Source: Streptococcus sp. NPS 308
GTDB lineage: Bacteria > Bacillota > Bacilli > Lactobacillales > Streptococcaceae
Length of the DNA stretch: 64,000 nt
NCBI RefSeq assembly: GCF_002355895.1
Contig: NZ_AP017652.1
Location: 62,001-126,000 of the forward strand
Direction of reading: 5' to 3'
Shown here piece after piece: positions 56,061-64,000 of the stretch (position 1 is its first letter; the number at the start of each line of letters is the position of its first letter). Made by a program: the position numbers and the translations under genes. The notes under the pieces are model-generated. The model searched no databases and had not been told where the DNA came from. It saw only the letters and a program-made list of their open reading frames with translations.

Positions 56061-58181
56061 ATGAAATTCAATCCAAATCAGAGATATACTCGTTGGTCAA
56101 TTCGCCGTCTCAGTGTCGGTGTTGCTTCAGTTGTTGTAGCTAGTGGCTTCTTTGTCCTAGTTGGTCAACCAAGTTCTGCACGCGCTGATATCGTCAATCC
56201 GACTCCTGCCCAAGTCGTGCCAGACGCAACTTCGGTGAGTGAAAAGAGCGACTTACCAGCAGAGGTTCTCAAAAAAGCAGTCGATGTAGCTCTTCCTTCA
56301 GAACAAGCAGACTCAGCACCTAAAGCAAGCTTGGATACTACAAGCTCTTCAGAAAAAGCGGACGCAACTGCTAAAGAGCCTGCAGTAGCGCCAAAAGAAG
56401 AAGTACAAGCACAACCTGACTCTAAGAAACAAACAGAAGATGCAGTTAAACCTGTGGAAAGTCCTGCGCCTACAGTTTCTGGACAAGACCGTGAAGCCAG
56501 TGAAGCGCAAGCAGCGACCACCCCAGCTGAAGTCCAAAAAGGTGTGGCTCACAATACCAAAGATACAGTAGATGTCCCAGCTAGCTACCTTGAAAAAGCA
56601 AATGTTCCAGGTCCATTCTTGGCCGGTGTCAACCAAGTTATTCCATACGAAGCTTTCGCCGGTGACGGCATGCTGACTCGCCTGATCTTGAAAGCCTCTG
56701 ATAAGGCTCCATGGTCAGACAACGGTTCAGCTAAAAATCCCGCTCTCCCACCAGTAGAGAAATTGGGCAAAGGCCTTTACTTCTACGAAGTAGACTTGGC
56801 TGGCACCCAAGGAAAATCAGATAAAGAGCTGCTTGACCTCTTGAAACAAAATGGCACTCAAAGCTATAAGGCTACCATCAAGGTGTACGGTGCAAAAGAC
56901 GGCAAACCTGACTTAACTAACCTCGTAGCGACTAAAGATTTGACTGTTAATTTGAATGGTTTGACCACACCAAATCAGGTTAAAGAGTCTGCTTCAACCA
57001 CACCAAATCAGGTTAAAGACTCTGTTGTTAACAATGTCAAAGACATGATTGATGTCCCAGCTAGCTACCTTGAAAAAGCAAATGTTCCAGGTCCATTCTT
57101 GGCCGGTGTCAACCAAGTTATTCCATACGAAGCTTTCGGTGGTGATGGTATGTTGACTCGCCTCTTGTTAAAAGCCTCAGACAAAGCCCCATGGTCAGAC
57201 AATGGAACAGCTAAAAATCCCGCCCTCCAACCAGTAGAAAAATTGGGCAAAGGCCTCTACTTCTATGAAGTGGATTTGGCCGGAACTCAAGGAAAATCTG
57301 ATAAAGAGCTTCTTGACCTCTTAAAACAAAACGGCACTCAAAGTTATAAGGCCACCATCAAGGTGTACGGTGCAAAAGACGGCAAGCCTGACTTAACTAA
57401 TCTGGTAGCGACTAAAGATTTGACTGTTAATTTGAACGCTTCAACCACACCAAATCAGGTTAAAGACTCTGTTGTTAACAATGTCAAAGACATGATTGAT
57501 GTCCCAGCTAGCTACCTTGAAAAAGCAAATGTTCCAGGTCCATTCTTGGCCGGTGTCAACCAAGTTATTCCATACGAAGCTTTCGGTGGTGATGGTATGT
57601 TGACTCGCCTCTTGTTAAAAGCCTCCGACAAAGCCCCATGGTCAGACAACGGAACAGCTAAAAATCCTGCTCTATTGCCGCTTGAAGGCTTGGCTAAAGG
57701 CCAATATTTCTACGAAGTGGATTTGAATGGCAACACGACAGGCAAAGAAGGACAAGCCCTTCTAGACCAACTTCGTGCCAATGGCACTCACACTTACCAA
57801 GCTACTGTCAAAGTGTATGGTTCTAAAGACGGCAAACCTGATTTGACCAATCTGATTGCTACTCGTCAAGTAACGATTCGACTTCGTGGAAAAGAAATGG
57901 CGACAATACCATCTCAACAAGGTCAGATGAATACGAAGCCTTCTGAAACAGGCTCTACAGGTATGACTGAGGGTATGATGGGTACAAATCACCATATGTC
58001 AGATATGAAAGTAGATCAACCAGCTTCTAGCCCAATGGCTAATATGATGAAAAAAGATGATAAAGCGATGTTACCAAATACTGGGGAAGCTAAAACAGCT
58101 ACAGCTGGGCTTGGTATCTTTGGTCTAGCCTTGGCAGGTCTTGTTGGACTTTTAGGTTTGACAACCAAACGAGAAGATTAA
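56061..58181 (+). CDS. pavB: wall-anchored SSURE-repeat adhesin, PavB-like
   Basis: Surface adhesin binding fibronectin and plasminogen through SSURE repeats. 706 residues: YSIRK-type signal (WSIRRLSVGVASVVVASGFF, about 12-43), an Ala/Glu/Lys-rich linker (45-160), three SSURE repeats (about 165-298, 325-458, 475-608), a Met/His-rich stretch (611-670) and LPNTG (671-675) with membrane segment and KRED tail for sortase A. Repeats 1 and 2 are almost identical; the second half of repeat 3 diverges. Pneumococcal PavB has a variable repeat number. ATG 56061 after AAGGAGAATCCT. Phased TTAA motifs precede the promoter; the two-component genes follow. Confidence 0.92.
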   Translation: MKFNPNQRYTRWSIRRLSVGVASVVVASGFFVLVGQPSSARADIVNPTPAQVVPDATSVSEKSDLPAEVLKKAVDVALPSEQADSAPKASLDTTSSSEKADATAKEPAVAPKEEVQAQPDSKKQTEDAVKPVESPAPTVSGQDREASEAQAATTPAEVQKGVAHNTKDTVDVPASYLEKANVPGPFLAGVNQVIPYEAFAGDGMLTRLILKASDKAPWSDNGSAKNPALPPVEKLGKGLYFYEVDLAGTQGKSDKELLDLLKQNGTQSYKATIKVYGAKDGKPDLTNLVATKDLTVNLNGLTTPNQVKESASTTPNQVKDSVVNNVKDMIDVPASYLEKANVPGPFLAGVNQVIPYEAFGGDGMLTRLLLKASDKAPWSDNGTAKNPALQPVEKLGKGLYFYEVDLAGTQGKSDKELLDLLKQNGTQSYKATIKVYGAKDGKPDLTNLVATKDLTVNLNASTTPNQVKDSVVNNVKDMIDVPASYLEKANVPGPFLAGVNQVIPYEAFGGDGMLTRLLLKASDKAPWSDNGTAKNPALLPLEGLAKGQYFYEVDLNGNTTGKEGQALLDQLRANGTHTYQATVKVYGSKDGKPDLTNLIATRQVTIRLRGKEMATIPSQQGQMNTKPSETGSTGMTEGMMGTNHHMSDMKVDQPASSPMANMMKKDDKAMLPNTGEAKTATAGLGIFGLALAGLVGLLGLTTKRED
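56553..56954 (+). repeat. SSURE repeat 1
   Basis: About 134 residues, from NTKDTVDVPASYLEK to the DLTVNL end. 402 bases, near-identical in DNA to repeat 2. Confidence 0.85.
57033..57434 (+). repeat. SSURE repeat 2
   Basis: Starts NVKDMIDVPASYLEK; offset from repeat 1 by 480 bases, because the TTPNQVK linker is itself doubled (ESASTTPNQVKDSVVN). Confidence 0.85.
57483..57884 (+). repeat. SSURE repeat 3, diverged second half
   Basis: First 65 residues match repeat 2; from ALLPLEGLAKGQYF onward it uses different residues (NGNTTGKEGQALLDQL, QVTIRL), suggesting it is the ancestral terminal repeat. Offset from repeat 2 is 447 bases. Confidence 0.85.
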
Positions 58182-58211
58182 GATTCAAATCACTTAAACA
58201 TTAGGGAAAAT

Positions 58212-58246
58212 AGTGTTATACTAAAGCAAGTATAACACTGTTTTTA
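58212..58246 (+). terminator. terminator between adhesin and two-component genes
   Basis: Perfect 11-bp stem AGTGTTATACT (58212-58222) with AGTATAACACT (58229-58239), then GTTTTT. The arm contains TATACT, so the same palindrome might also serve as -10 or operator for the regulator gene, which starts 22 bases further on. Confidence 0.8.
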
Positions 58247-58261
58247 TCGAAGGAGTGTCAG

Positions 58262-58960
58262 ATGAAAAAGACAATTTTGCTGGTTGATGATGAGATAGAT
58301 ATTCTAGATATTCAAAACCGCTATCTTATACAGGCAGGTTACGATGTTTTGGTCGCCCATGATGGTAAGGAGGGATTAGAACTTTTCAGAAAAAAATCTA
58401 TCGACCTCATTATCACAGATATCATGATGCCCAATATGGATGGCTATGATTTTATCAGTGAAGTTCAATATATCGCTCCGGATCAACCCTTCCTCTTTAC
58501 AACTGCTAAGACAAGCGAACAGGATAAGATTTATGGATTAAGTTTGGGGGCAGATGATTTTATAGTCAAACCCTTTAGCCCACGCGAATTGGTTTTAAGA
58601 GTGAATAATATCTTGCGTCGCCTTAGCCGTGGAGGAGAGACAGAACAGATCGAGTTTGGTGACTTAGTGATCAACCATGTGACTCATGAGGTTCGCATTG
58701 GGGGTCAACCTTTGGAATTGACAGTAAAATCCTTTGAACTTCTATGGGTATTAGCCAGCAATCCTGAGAGAGTCTTTTCAAAGACGGAACTTTACGAGAA
58801 GGTATGGCAAGAGGACTATGTGGATGATACCAATACACTCAATGTTCATATCCATGCTTTGAGGCAAGAGTTGACCAAGTATACAAATTCAAATGCTCCT
58901 GCTATCAAAACTGTCTGGGGTTTGGGATATAAGATGGAAAGACCAAGAGGTAGAAAATGA
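58262..58960 (+). CDS. OmpR-family response regulator (TCS08-like)
   Basis: 232 residues: receiver domain (1-118) with acidic pocket DDE (9-11), phosphoacceptor Asp53 in ITDIMMPNMDG, switch Thr/Lys in FTTAKTS and KPFSPRE; winged-helix DNA-binding domain (about 130-228) ending VWGLGYKME. ATG 58262 after GAAGGAGTGTCAG. Its last codons overlap the kinase gene. In pneumococcus the system at this place (RR08/HK08) controls pavB and other surface genes, as I recall. Confidence 0.92.
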   Translation: MKKTILLVDDEIDILDIQNRYLIQAGYDVLVAHDGKEGLELFRKKSIDLIITDIMMPNMDGYDFISEVQYIAPDQPFLFTTAKTSEQDKIYGLSLGADDFIVKPFSPRELVLRVNNILRRLSRGGETEQIEFGDLVINHVTHEVRIGGQPLELTVKSFELLWVLASNPERVFSKTELYEKVWQEDYVDDTNTLNVHIHALRQELTKYTNSNAPAIKTVWGLGYKMERPRGRK

Positions 58961-59991
58961 AATTAAAAAACTATATTTTAGTGGGGTATCTAGTGTCGAC
59001 TCTACTAACGATTTTGGTCGTTTTCTGGGCAGTCCAACGAATGTTGATTGAGAAAAGTGAAGTTTACTTTCTAGTTGGAATGACCTTGATTGCTAGTTTC
59101 ATTGGCGCTGCAGTGAGCATCTTTCTTTTGTCGCCTGTGTTCTCTTCTCTGAAACATTTGAAAAAACAAGCTCAGGATATAGCAAGCAAGGATTTCAGCA
59201 CAGAAATCGAAACCAAAGGCCCATTAGAATTTCAAGAGCTGGGCCAGGCTTTTAATGATATGTCTCACAATTTGCAGGCTACCTTTCAATCACTTGATGA
59301 GAGCGAGCAAGAAAAGAGAATGATGATTGCGCAACTCTCTCACGATATTAAAACTCCCATTACCTCCATTCAGGTTACTGTGGAGGGAATTCTAGATGGA
59401 GTGATTAAGGAAGAGGAGCGGCTCCACTACTTAGCCACGATTGGCCGGCAAACTGAGCGTCTAAACAAGCTAGTGGAGGAATTGGATGTTTTGACTCTTA
59501 ACACACAACCTCAAGAAACTGCTGATGAAGAAGTCGAAGAGGTCTTTTTAGATCAATTGCTGATTGAGTCAATGAGTGAATTTCAACTCCAGATTGAACA
59601 AGAGGAGCGGGATGTTTACATTCAAGTATCACCTGAGTCAGCGAAAATCAAGAGCCATTCTGACAAACTTTCTCGCATTCTGGTTAATTTGTTAAACAAT
59701 GCCTTTAAATATTCAGAACCAGGAACCAGAATCGAGGTTCTTGCCCAATTAACAGAACAAGAGCTGACAATCAGTGTGAAAGACGAGGGTCAGGGGATCC
59801 TTCCTGAGGATTTGGAAAAGATCTTTAAACGGCTTTATCGTGTAGAAACTTCGCGCAATATGAAGACAGGTGGGCATGGATTAGGACTTGCGATTGCACG
59901 AGAACTAGCTCATCAGCTTGGTGGCGAAATCACAGCAGAAAGTCAATATGGCTTAGGAAGCAAGTTTACATTCTGTCTCAATTTGAAATAA
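58957..59991 (+). CDS. sensor histidine kinase (TCS08-like)
   Basis: 344 residues with two membrane segments (about 7-25 and 33-55) and a very short external loop, so it probably senses a membrane or intramembrane signal rather than a soluble ligand. HAMP (about 56-108), H-box with the phosphoacceptor in QLSHDIKTPITS, then HATPase_c with N-box LLNNAFKYSEPG, G1 DEGQGILPEDL and G2 GGHGLGLAIARE. Starts inside the response-regulator gene (ATGA overlap), so the pair is made together. Confidence 0.92.
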   Translation: MKLKNYILVGYLVSTLLTILVVFWAVQRMLIEKSEVYFLVGMTLIASFIGAAVSIFLLSPVFSSLKHLKKQAQDIASKDFSTEIETKGPLEFQELGQAFNDMSHNLQATFQSLDESEQEKRMMIAQLSHDIKTPITSIQVTVEGILDGVIKEEERLHYLATIGRQTERLNKLVEELDVLTLNTQPQETADEEVEEVFLDQLLIESMSEFQLQIEQEERDVYIQVSPESAKIKSHSDKLSRILVNLLNNAFKYSEPGTRIEVLAQLTEQELTISVKDEGQGILPEDLEKIFKRLYRVETSRNMKTGGHGLGLAIARELAHQLGGEITAESQYGLGSKFTFCLNLK

Positions 59992-60005
59992 AGCCGTAAA
60001 ATCCC

Positions 60006-60034
60006 TTTACAAATCTAGCTTTTCATGGTACAAT
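60006..60034 (+). promoter_or_regulatory. promoter for rpsD
   Basis: TTTACA (60006-60011), 17 bases, TACAAT (60029-60034) with an extended TGG. Confidence 0.75.
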
Positions 60035-60041
60035 ATCCTTT

Positions 60042-60161
60042 GTGTGAAATAGCAGCAGGAAAGCATGAAGCTCGTCAACAGGTGTCTTATGACAAGTAAC
60101 CTTGGCTGTTTAGGCGAAGGGCATCTGCACGAATCAGGGCTTTCTAAGTGACTATTTCCAC
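60042..60161 (+). promoter_or_regulatory. structured rpsD leader, probable S4 autoregulatory RNA
   Basis: A closing stem GTG-GAAATAG (60042-60052) with CTATTTC-CAC (60152-60161) encloses about 100 bases with further pairing potential. Ribosomal protein S4 is known to bind its own leader in Bacillus and E. coli; the same role here is inference. Confidence 0.55.
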
Positions 60162-60193
60162 CGAAATATTATTTATATCAGGAGGACATACAC

Positions 60194-60805
60194 ATGTCAC
60201 GTTATACAGGACCATCTTGGAAACAAGCTCGTCGCCTTGGCCTTTCACTTACAGGTACAGGTAAAGAATTGGCACGTCGTAACTACGTACCAGGACAACA
60301 CGGACCAAACAACCGTTCTAAATTGTCAGAATACGGTTTGCAATTGGCTGAAAAACAAAAACTTCGTTTCACTTACGGTGTAGGTGAAAAGCAATTCCGT
60401 AACTTGTTCGTACAAGCTACAAAAATCAAAGGCGGAATCCTAGGTTTCAACTTCATGCTTCTTTTGGAACGTCGTTTGGATAACGTTGTTTACCGTCTTG
60501 GTCTTGCGACTACTCGTCGTCAAGCTCGTCAATTCGTAAACCACGGTCACATCCTTGTTGACGGAAAACGCGTTGATATCCCATCATACCGCGTAACTCC
60601 AGGTCAAGTGATCTCAGTTCGTGAAAAATCATTGAAAGTTCCTGCAATCCTTGAAGCTGTTGAAGCTACTCTTGGACGTCCAGCATTCGTATCATTCGAC
60701 GCTGAAAAATTGGAAGGTTCATTGACTCGCTTGCCAGAACGCGACGAAATCAACCCAGAAATCAACGAAGCACTTGTCGTTGAATTCTACAACAAAATGC
60801 TTTAA
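60194..60805 (+). CDS. rpsD: 30S ribosomal protein S4
   Basis: 203-residue primary assembly protein that binds 16S rRNA and helps proofreading at the decoding site. N-terminal [24 protein letters not shown]4 RNA-binding domain about 93-160 ([36 protein letters not shown]). Codon use strongly biased as expected for a ribosomal gene. ATG 60194 after AGGAGGACATACAC. The lack of zinc cysteines marks the C-minus form. The integrative element starts just past its terminator. Confidence 0.97.
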   Translation: MSRYTGPSWKQARRLGLSLTGTGKELARRNYVPGQHGPNNRSKLSEYGLQLAEKQKLRFTYGVGEKQFRNLFVQATKIKGGILGFNFMLLLERRLDNVVYRLGLATTRRQARQFVNHGHILVDGKRVDIPSYRVTPGQVISVREKSLKVPAILEAVEATLGRPAFVSFDAEKLEGSLTRLPERDEINPEINEALVVEFYNKML

Positions 60806-60825
60806 TTTTAAGAAATATCTTACAG

Positions 60826-60849
60826 AAAGCCTACAACAGTGGGCTTTTT
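60826..60849 (+). terminator. terminator after rpsD
   Basis: AAAGCCTAC (60826-60834), AACA loop, GTGGGCTTT (60839-60847), T-run. Confidence 0.85.
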
Positions 60850-60893
60850 GCTTTGTCTTAAAACGTTAATTTCTGGGTTTGCTTAGATATTTG

Positions 60894-62060
60894 CTAGATT
60901 GATTTCATAGCCGTTTCAAAGAATGAGACGGCTTTTTTGGCGTTCTCTTTTGAGAGGTGGCTATATATATCCATGGTCATACTGATTTGTGAATGACCTA
61001 GGCGGTGCTGAAGCTCCTTGTAAGGTATGCCAGAGTTAAGCAGTAAACTAGCGTGGGTATGACGGAAACCGTGAAACCCAATGTTAGGAACGCCAGCACG
61101 TTTGAAGTGGGTTCTTAACCTGGTTTGTAAGGTTCGATTATTGGGGTACTCATGGATGAAGTCAGAAAAGACCACAGTTTCAGAGCGTCCGAGTTGCCAA
61201 GCCTCTTGTATTTGCCTACGTTTATATTGCTTTAGCATAGCGACTGTTTGGCGGTCTATATCTATATCCCGATAGCTAGACTTTGATTTTGGGCTATTGA
61301 TCTCTTGCTTATAGTTTAGCGTCTTCGTGACGTGGACAAGTTTACCGTCTAAGTCAATATCAGACCAGGATAGGGCTAAAGCCTCATTGATGCGGCAACC
61401 AGTGGCCAGTAGAAACTTGTAAAGTGTAACCTCGTAAAAATGGCGGTACTTGTTACTGTCTAAACTATCGAGATAGCCAAGAAACTTTTTAAGCTCCTGA
61501 TTGTCAAAATATTTGATCTTGTGGCGGTTTGCTTTTTGATTGTTTCGAGGTAGCAAGACCTCACGGGCTGGATTGAATGGGATAGCTTGCATAACTACGC
61601 CATACTGTAATATACGCTTGTTTAGCGCGTGGATTTTGTCATAATGCAGATACGCCCCAGGCTCTCCTTTATTAGTCTTTTCTGCTAGTTTGTTGACAAT
61701 GGACTGAATGAGTGGAGTTGTCAGCTTATCGAGCTTGTAGGAGCCAAAGAGAGGCAAAATATGACCTTCTAGGAGCCTTCTAGTAGCGTCCTGACTATTT
61801 GGCTTTACCGTATGCTTGTGGTTATCCCACCATAGGATAGCCAGCTCCTCATAGGTGGATATAGTAGAGGCTTGAAACCTGGTCGATCCGTTTACCTTAA
61901 AGTCTATAATTGCGTCTTGGGCTTTTTGCTTGACTTCTTTTTTAGTGCGTCCCGTGACTTTCGTTGTGACTTGTTTACCCGTTACCTGGTCAATGCCCAG
62001 ATAGACACTAGAGCGGTAGACTATTGACCCGTCTTTTTTACTATGTTGCGTTATTTTCAT
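60894..62060 (-). CDS. int: tyrosine recombinase/integrase of an integrative element
   Basis: 388-residue phage/ICE-type integrase. N-terminal arm-binding (AP2-like) domain about 1-55 (VYRSSVYLGIDQVTGKQVTTK), SAM-like core-binding domain 65-165, catalytic domain 180-388 with Arg223 (ATGCRINEA), His330-X2-Arg333 (FHGFRHTHA), His356 (LGHSQISM) and Tyr366 (MDIYSHL). All residues needed for activity are present. The gene points toward rpsD, with its stop 88 bases after rpsD, the usual position beside the attachment site. Start 62060 after AGAAAGGTTTATCATC on the minus strand. Confidence 0.93.
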   Translation of the reverse strand: MKITQHSKKDGSIVYRSSVYLGIDQVTGKQVTTKVTGRTKKEVKQKAQDAIIDFKVNGSTRFQASTISTYEELAILWWDNHKHTVKPNSQDATRRLLEGHILPLFGSYKLDKLTTPLIQSIVNKLAEKTNKGEPGAYLHYDKIHALNKRILQYGVVMQAIPFNPAREVLLPRNNQKANRHKIKYFDNQELKKFLGYLDSLDSNKYRHFYEVTLYKFLLATGCRINEALALSWSDIDLDGKLVHVTKTLNYKQEINSPKSKSSYRDIDIDRQTVAMLKQYKRRQIQEAWQLGRSETVVFSDFIHEYPNNRTLQTRLRTHFKRAGVPNIGFHGFRHTHASLLLNSGIPYKELQHRLGHSQISMTMDIYSHLSKENAKKAVSFFETAMKSI

Positions 62061-62339
62061 GATGATAAACCTTTCTAAAATACATCAGCAGGCAAGCTAT
62101 TATTAAAAGGGTTTTAGATTGTGGTTCATATCATGCTAGGGCTTCACAGATTGCCCTATATTCAACGTTAATGCCTCGGGGAAAATATTAAGGTAGGAAA
62201 AAAAGAGTAATTTAGGAGTGATTAGGAAGTAAGATGTTAAAAAAGAAAAAGCCAACAATAGTAAATAATGTTGACTTTTTCTATAAACCCAATTATGTGA
62301 GCCAAGGGCTAACCTTGTTTCTGTATAATGATAATAACA
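62061..62339. other. gap between integrase and Abi gene
   Basis: No gene of 60 codons or more. TAGGGC/GCCCTA forms a small hairpin around 62140-62160. An excisionase might be expected upstream of the integrase but none is evident. Confidence 0.4.
62246..62280 (-). terminator. terminator after the Abi_2 gene
   Basis: AAAAAGCCAACA (62246-62257) pairs with TGTTGACTTTTT (62269-62280), one mismatch; T-tract on either strand. Confidence 0.65.
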
Positions 62340-63239
62340 TTATTCTTTTAAAAAGTCAACGCACTTTATAAAGATTGAATTAAAAAATTTTTTAATTCTA
62401 GATTCAGATTTATCAAACGTAGAAATATTTTGATTATATTTATTAATAATTATGGAAGCCTCATCTGCTCGCCTTTTATGTAGATTATTAGAACATAATT
62501 TTTTATGAAGATAAAATAAATTAATTATATCAATAATTTTTGGATAGTGGACTAAGCCTAAATTTATCTTCATATTACTCGCGTAAGATTTTGTTTGAGC
62601 ATCGGGCTGAGGTATATGATAACTAGGGTCAAATAAATTTATTAAAAACACATTGTTATGAGCACAGGAATTCCTAATATTTTTAATTAGTTTGTGTTGT
62701 TTAGTATAGAGAGGGTCTGGATCAAGTTTGTACTTATCTATATATAACTTAGCAAGAGAAGAGAAAGTCCCATAACTCGCAATTTCTAGAAAAACCCAAA
62801 CAGATAAAGCTGTTCTTTTTTCAAACATATCTTTTTTGTACTTATTAGTACGAAATTCAGCGATTACTTTTGTAAATTTTTCAGTATAATTATCTTCAAA
62901 TTCTTCAATGATAGAGTAACCATCTTCCCTTTCGTCTTCTGTAAGTATTGCCATAAATTTAGTTTTTAAGGAATGTTCCACATCTAGACACATTAATAAG
63001 AGTAATTCTCTTAACCTAACATCTAAAGAAGCACAATTAGTTAAGTCGACGAAATTTAAATTTATATATTTCCCTTTAGAATCTTTAGGGAAGTTTTTTC
63101 TGTAGCTTGAAATTTTGTAGTAGTAACTTCGATCTTTAAGATAATCAATAACTTGTTCTTTTGAATAGTTATCAAGTGTTATATTTTTATCGATTAACTT
63201 GTTGTGTAAATCGTCAAAAGATGATTTAGGTTTTTCCAT
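62340..63239 (-). CDS. Abi_2 family abortive infection protein (AbiD/AbiF-like)
   Basis: 299 residues of the Abi_2 family, best known from lactococcal AbiD, AbiD1 and AbiF, which stop phage growth by killing or arresting the infected cell. Features: SFDDLHNKLIDKNI start, LRELLLLMCLDVEHSLKTKF helix (77-95), and the HEPN-type RX4H site Arg189-Asn190-X3-His194 in IRNSCAHNN, the expected RNase centre. AT-rich, minus strand, ribosome site AGAGGGCCCAAA. Sits directly behind the integrase, so it is cargo of the element. Confidence 0.85.
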   Translation of the reverse strand: MEKPKSSFDDLHNKLIDKNITLDNYSKEQVIDYLKDRSYYYKISSYRKNFPKDSKGKYINLNFVDLTNCASLDVRLRELLLLMCLDVEHSLKTKFMAILTEDEREDGYSIIEEFEDNYTEKFTKVIAEFRTNKYKKDMFEKRTALSVWVFLEIASYGTFSSLAKLYIDKYKLDPDPLYTKQHKLIKNIRNSCAHNNVFLINLFDPSYHIPQPDAQTKSYASNMKINLGLVHYPKIIDIINLFYLHKKLCSNNLHKRRADEASIIINKYNQNISTFDKSESRIKKFFNSIFIKCVDFLKE

Positions 63240-63539
63240 TTTGGGCCCTCTGTATTACATATTATTAATAGTAAATTAGATATAAAAGTAGAATAGACGT
63301 GTATGGGACTTATATTAGATGATTTTTTCGAATACCATTTTATATATTATCAAAAACTCCCACTATGTTATATCCTTTTTATAACTTGTTGTTTTTTGTT
63401 AGGGAAATGTTAACTAATGCTTACATATTTAATCTTATAGAGAAAACACGCTTTTTGTTTAAATCGGACTCTTTGGACTCCCTAAAGAAAAATATTAGTG
63501 CTGAGGTTTGCTATGCTCTGGTATATATAATCTTTGAAT
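63240..63539. other. AT-rich gap between Abi_2 and the regulator
   Basis: Probably carries the Abi_2 promoter on the minus strand (AT-rich, near 63250-63330). A 71-codon plus-strand frame at 63365-63580 has no ribosome site and overlaps the next gene, so it is not called. Confidence 0.4.
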
Positions 63540-64000
63540 TTAAAATAGTCCTTTTAGAGTTTGGAAGTCAATATTTTTAATAGTATTAGAAAATGGCATA
63601 ACATCAAAAGTTTTTGATAATTCTTTTTTTACTTCTTCAACCAATTCATTTTGGAATTGAACAGGCATATCATCTAATACATTTTTATCAGTAAAGTCGG
63701 AAGCGTTTATAAGAATAATATTATCTAAAAAACCATTATCATAGGGACAACTTGGCTCAAATTCTTGTACATAGTTAAATTTATATTCAAGTATGATTTG
63801 TGTATTTTTACCTCTAGTAAATTCAATCAACATAAAAGCAGGCTCTTTAAAATCAGGTATTGGACTCCATTCCTCTTTTACTTCACTTAGAGAGTCATAA
63901 TTAATAAATCCACACTGAATTTTTACATCATAAGGCCAAAAATCAAAAAACTCAGCTGGACTGACCTCCAAATAATTACAAAGTTTGTCTATGGTTTGAG
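63540..64000 (-). CDS. XRE-family regulator, partial (5' end beyond window)
   Basis: The visible part is 153 codons, open to the window edge. The first residues, QTIDKLCNYLEVSPAEFFDF, are the last helix of a Cro/CI-type helix-turn-helix domain (compare xTIxKLCxxLxVSPxELF), followed by an acidic C-terminal domain of about 130 residues that I do not recognise. A frame start at TTG 63971 would cut into this domain, so the true start lies outside. Probably the regulator of the integrative element. Confidence 0.65.
   Translation of the reverse strand, partial: QTIDKLCNYLEVSPAEFFDFWPYDVKIQCGFINYDSLSEVKEEWSPIPDFKEPAFMLIEFTRGKNTQIILEYKFNYVQEFEPSCPYDNGFLDNIILINASDFTDKNVLDDMPVQFQNELVEEVKKELSKTFDVMPFSNTIKNIDFQTLKGLF

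Noticed and set aside
60850..60900. Attachment-site core next to rpsD
   Set aside because: The second copy lies outside the window, so no direct repeat can be shown.
63365..63580. 71-codon plus-strand frame in the integrative element
   Set aside because: No ribosome site and overlaps the regulator gene on the other strand.

Overview
The window is chromosome of a viridans streptococcus of the mitis group (Streptococcus mitis, oralis, pneumoniae or a close relative). The gene order from dut-radA through prs, araT-recO-plsX-acpP, comAB, the purine genes, strH, the bgaC-PTS-agaS-galM operon, the Trk pair, a SSURE-repeat adhesin, a two-component system and rpsD follows the pneumococcal order as I remember it. 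Low G+C, strong AGGAGG ribosome sites, ATGA overlaps between genes, YSIRK/LPxTG surface proteins and ComX-type promoters agree. Species cannot be fixed without a database.

Layout. Positions 1-9.2 kb hold a dut-radA unit behind a ComX-like promoter, a carbonic anhydrase, prs, a CoA-binding protein, a YeiH-type membrane protein on the minus strand, and araT-recO-plsX-acpP. Positions 9.2-14.3 kb are a peptide/bacteriocin region: three tandem units, each with a ComX-like promoter and a Trp/Lys-rich 15-16-residue micro-ORF, then two double-glycine bacteriocin precursors, three small membrane proteins (candidate immunity) and comA-comB, the exporter that can cut and secrete such peptides. Positions 14.4-30.3 kb carry the IMP pathway (purC, L, F, M, N, H, D, E, K and B) with PurR-box-like sites, a GNAT gene, an AT-rich HEPN-like gene between purK and purB, a highly structured RNA between purD and purE, and repeated 3'-end remnants of purC before purL.

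Positions 30.3-43.6 kb form a host-glycan block. StrH (double GH20 hexosaminidase, wall-anchored) and BgaC (GH35 beta-galactosidase) have cre-like sites at their promoters. BgaC is followed by a mannose-family PTS, AgaS, a LacD-type aldolase and GalM. The GntR repressor between strH and bgaC is broken by a perfect 17-bp tandem duplication. Positions 43.7-53.8 kb contain a VOC protein, four uncharacterised membrane proteins, a CstR-like persulfide sensor, a frameshifted ProX-like editing protein, a rhodanese/CoA-disulfide-reductase operon whose promoter carries a perfect CstR-type operator, an acetyltransferase, a lipoprotein and a nucleoside phosphorylase.

Positions 53.8-60.8 kb hold a Trk/Ktr potassium channel with its RCK subunit, a SSURE adhesin (PavB-like) with phased TTAA motifs upstream, the adjacent two-component system, and rpsD behind a structured leader. 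An integrative element begins just past rpsD: a tyrosine integrase, an Abi_2-family abortive-infection protein and an XRE-type regulator that runs off the window end. No tRNA, rRNA, CRISPR array or insertion sequence was recognised.
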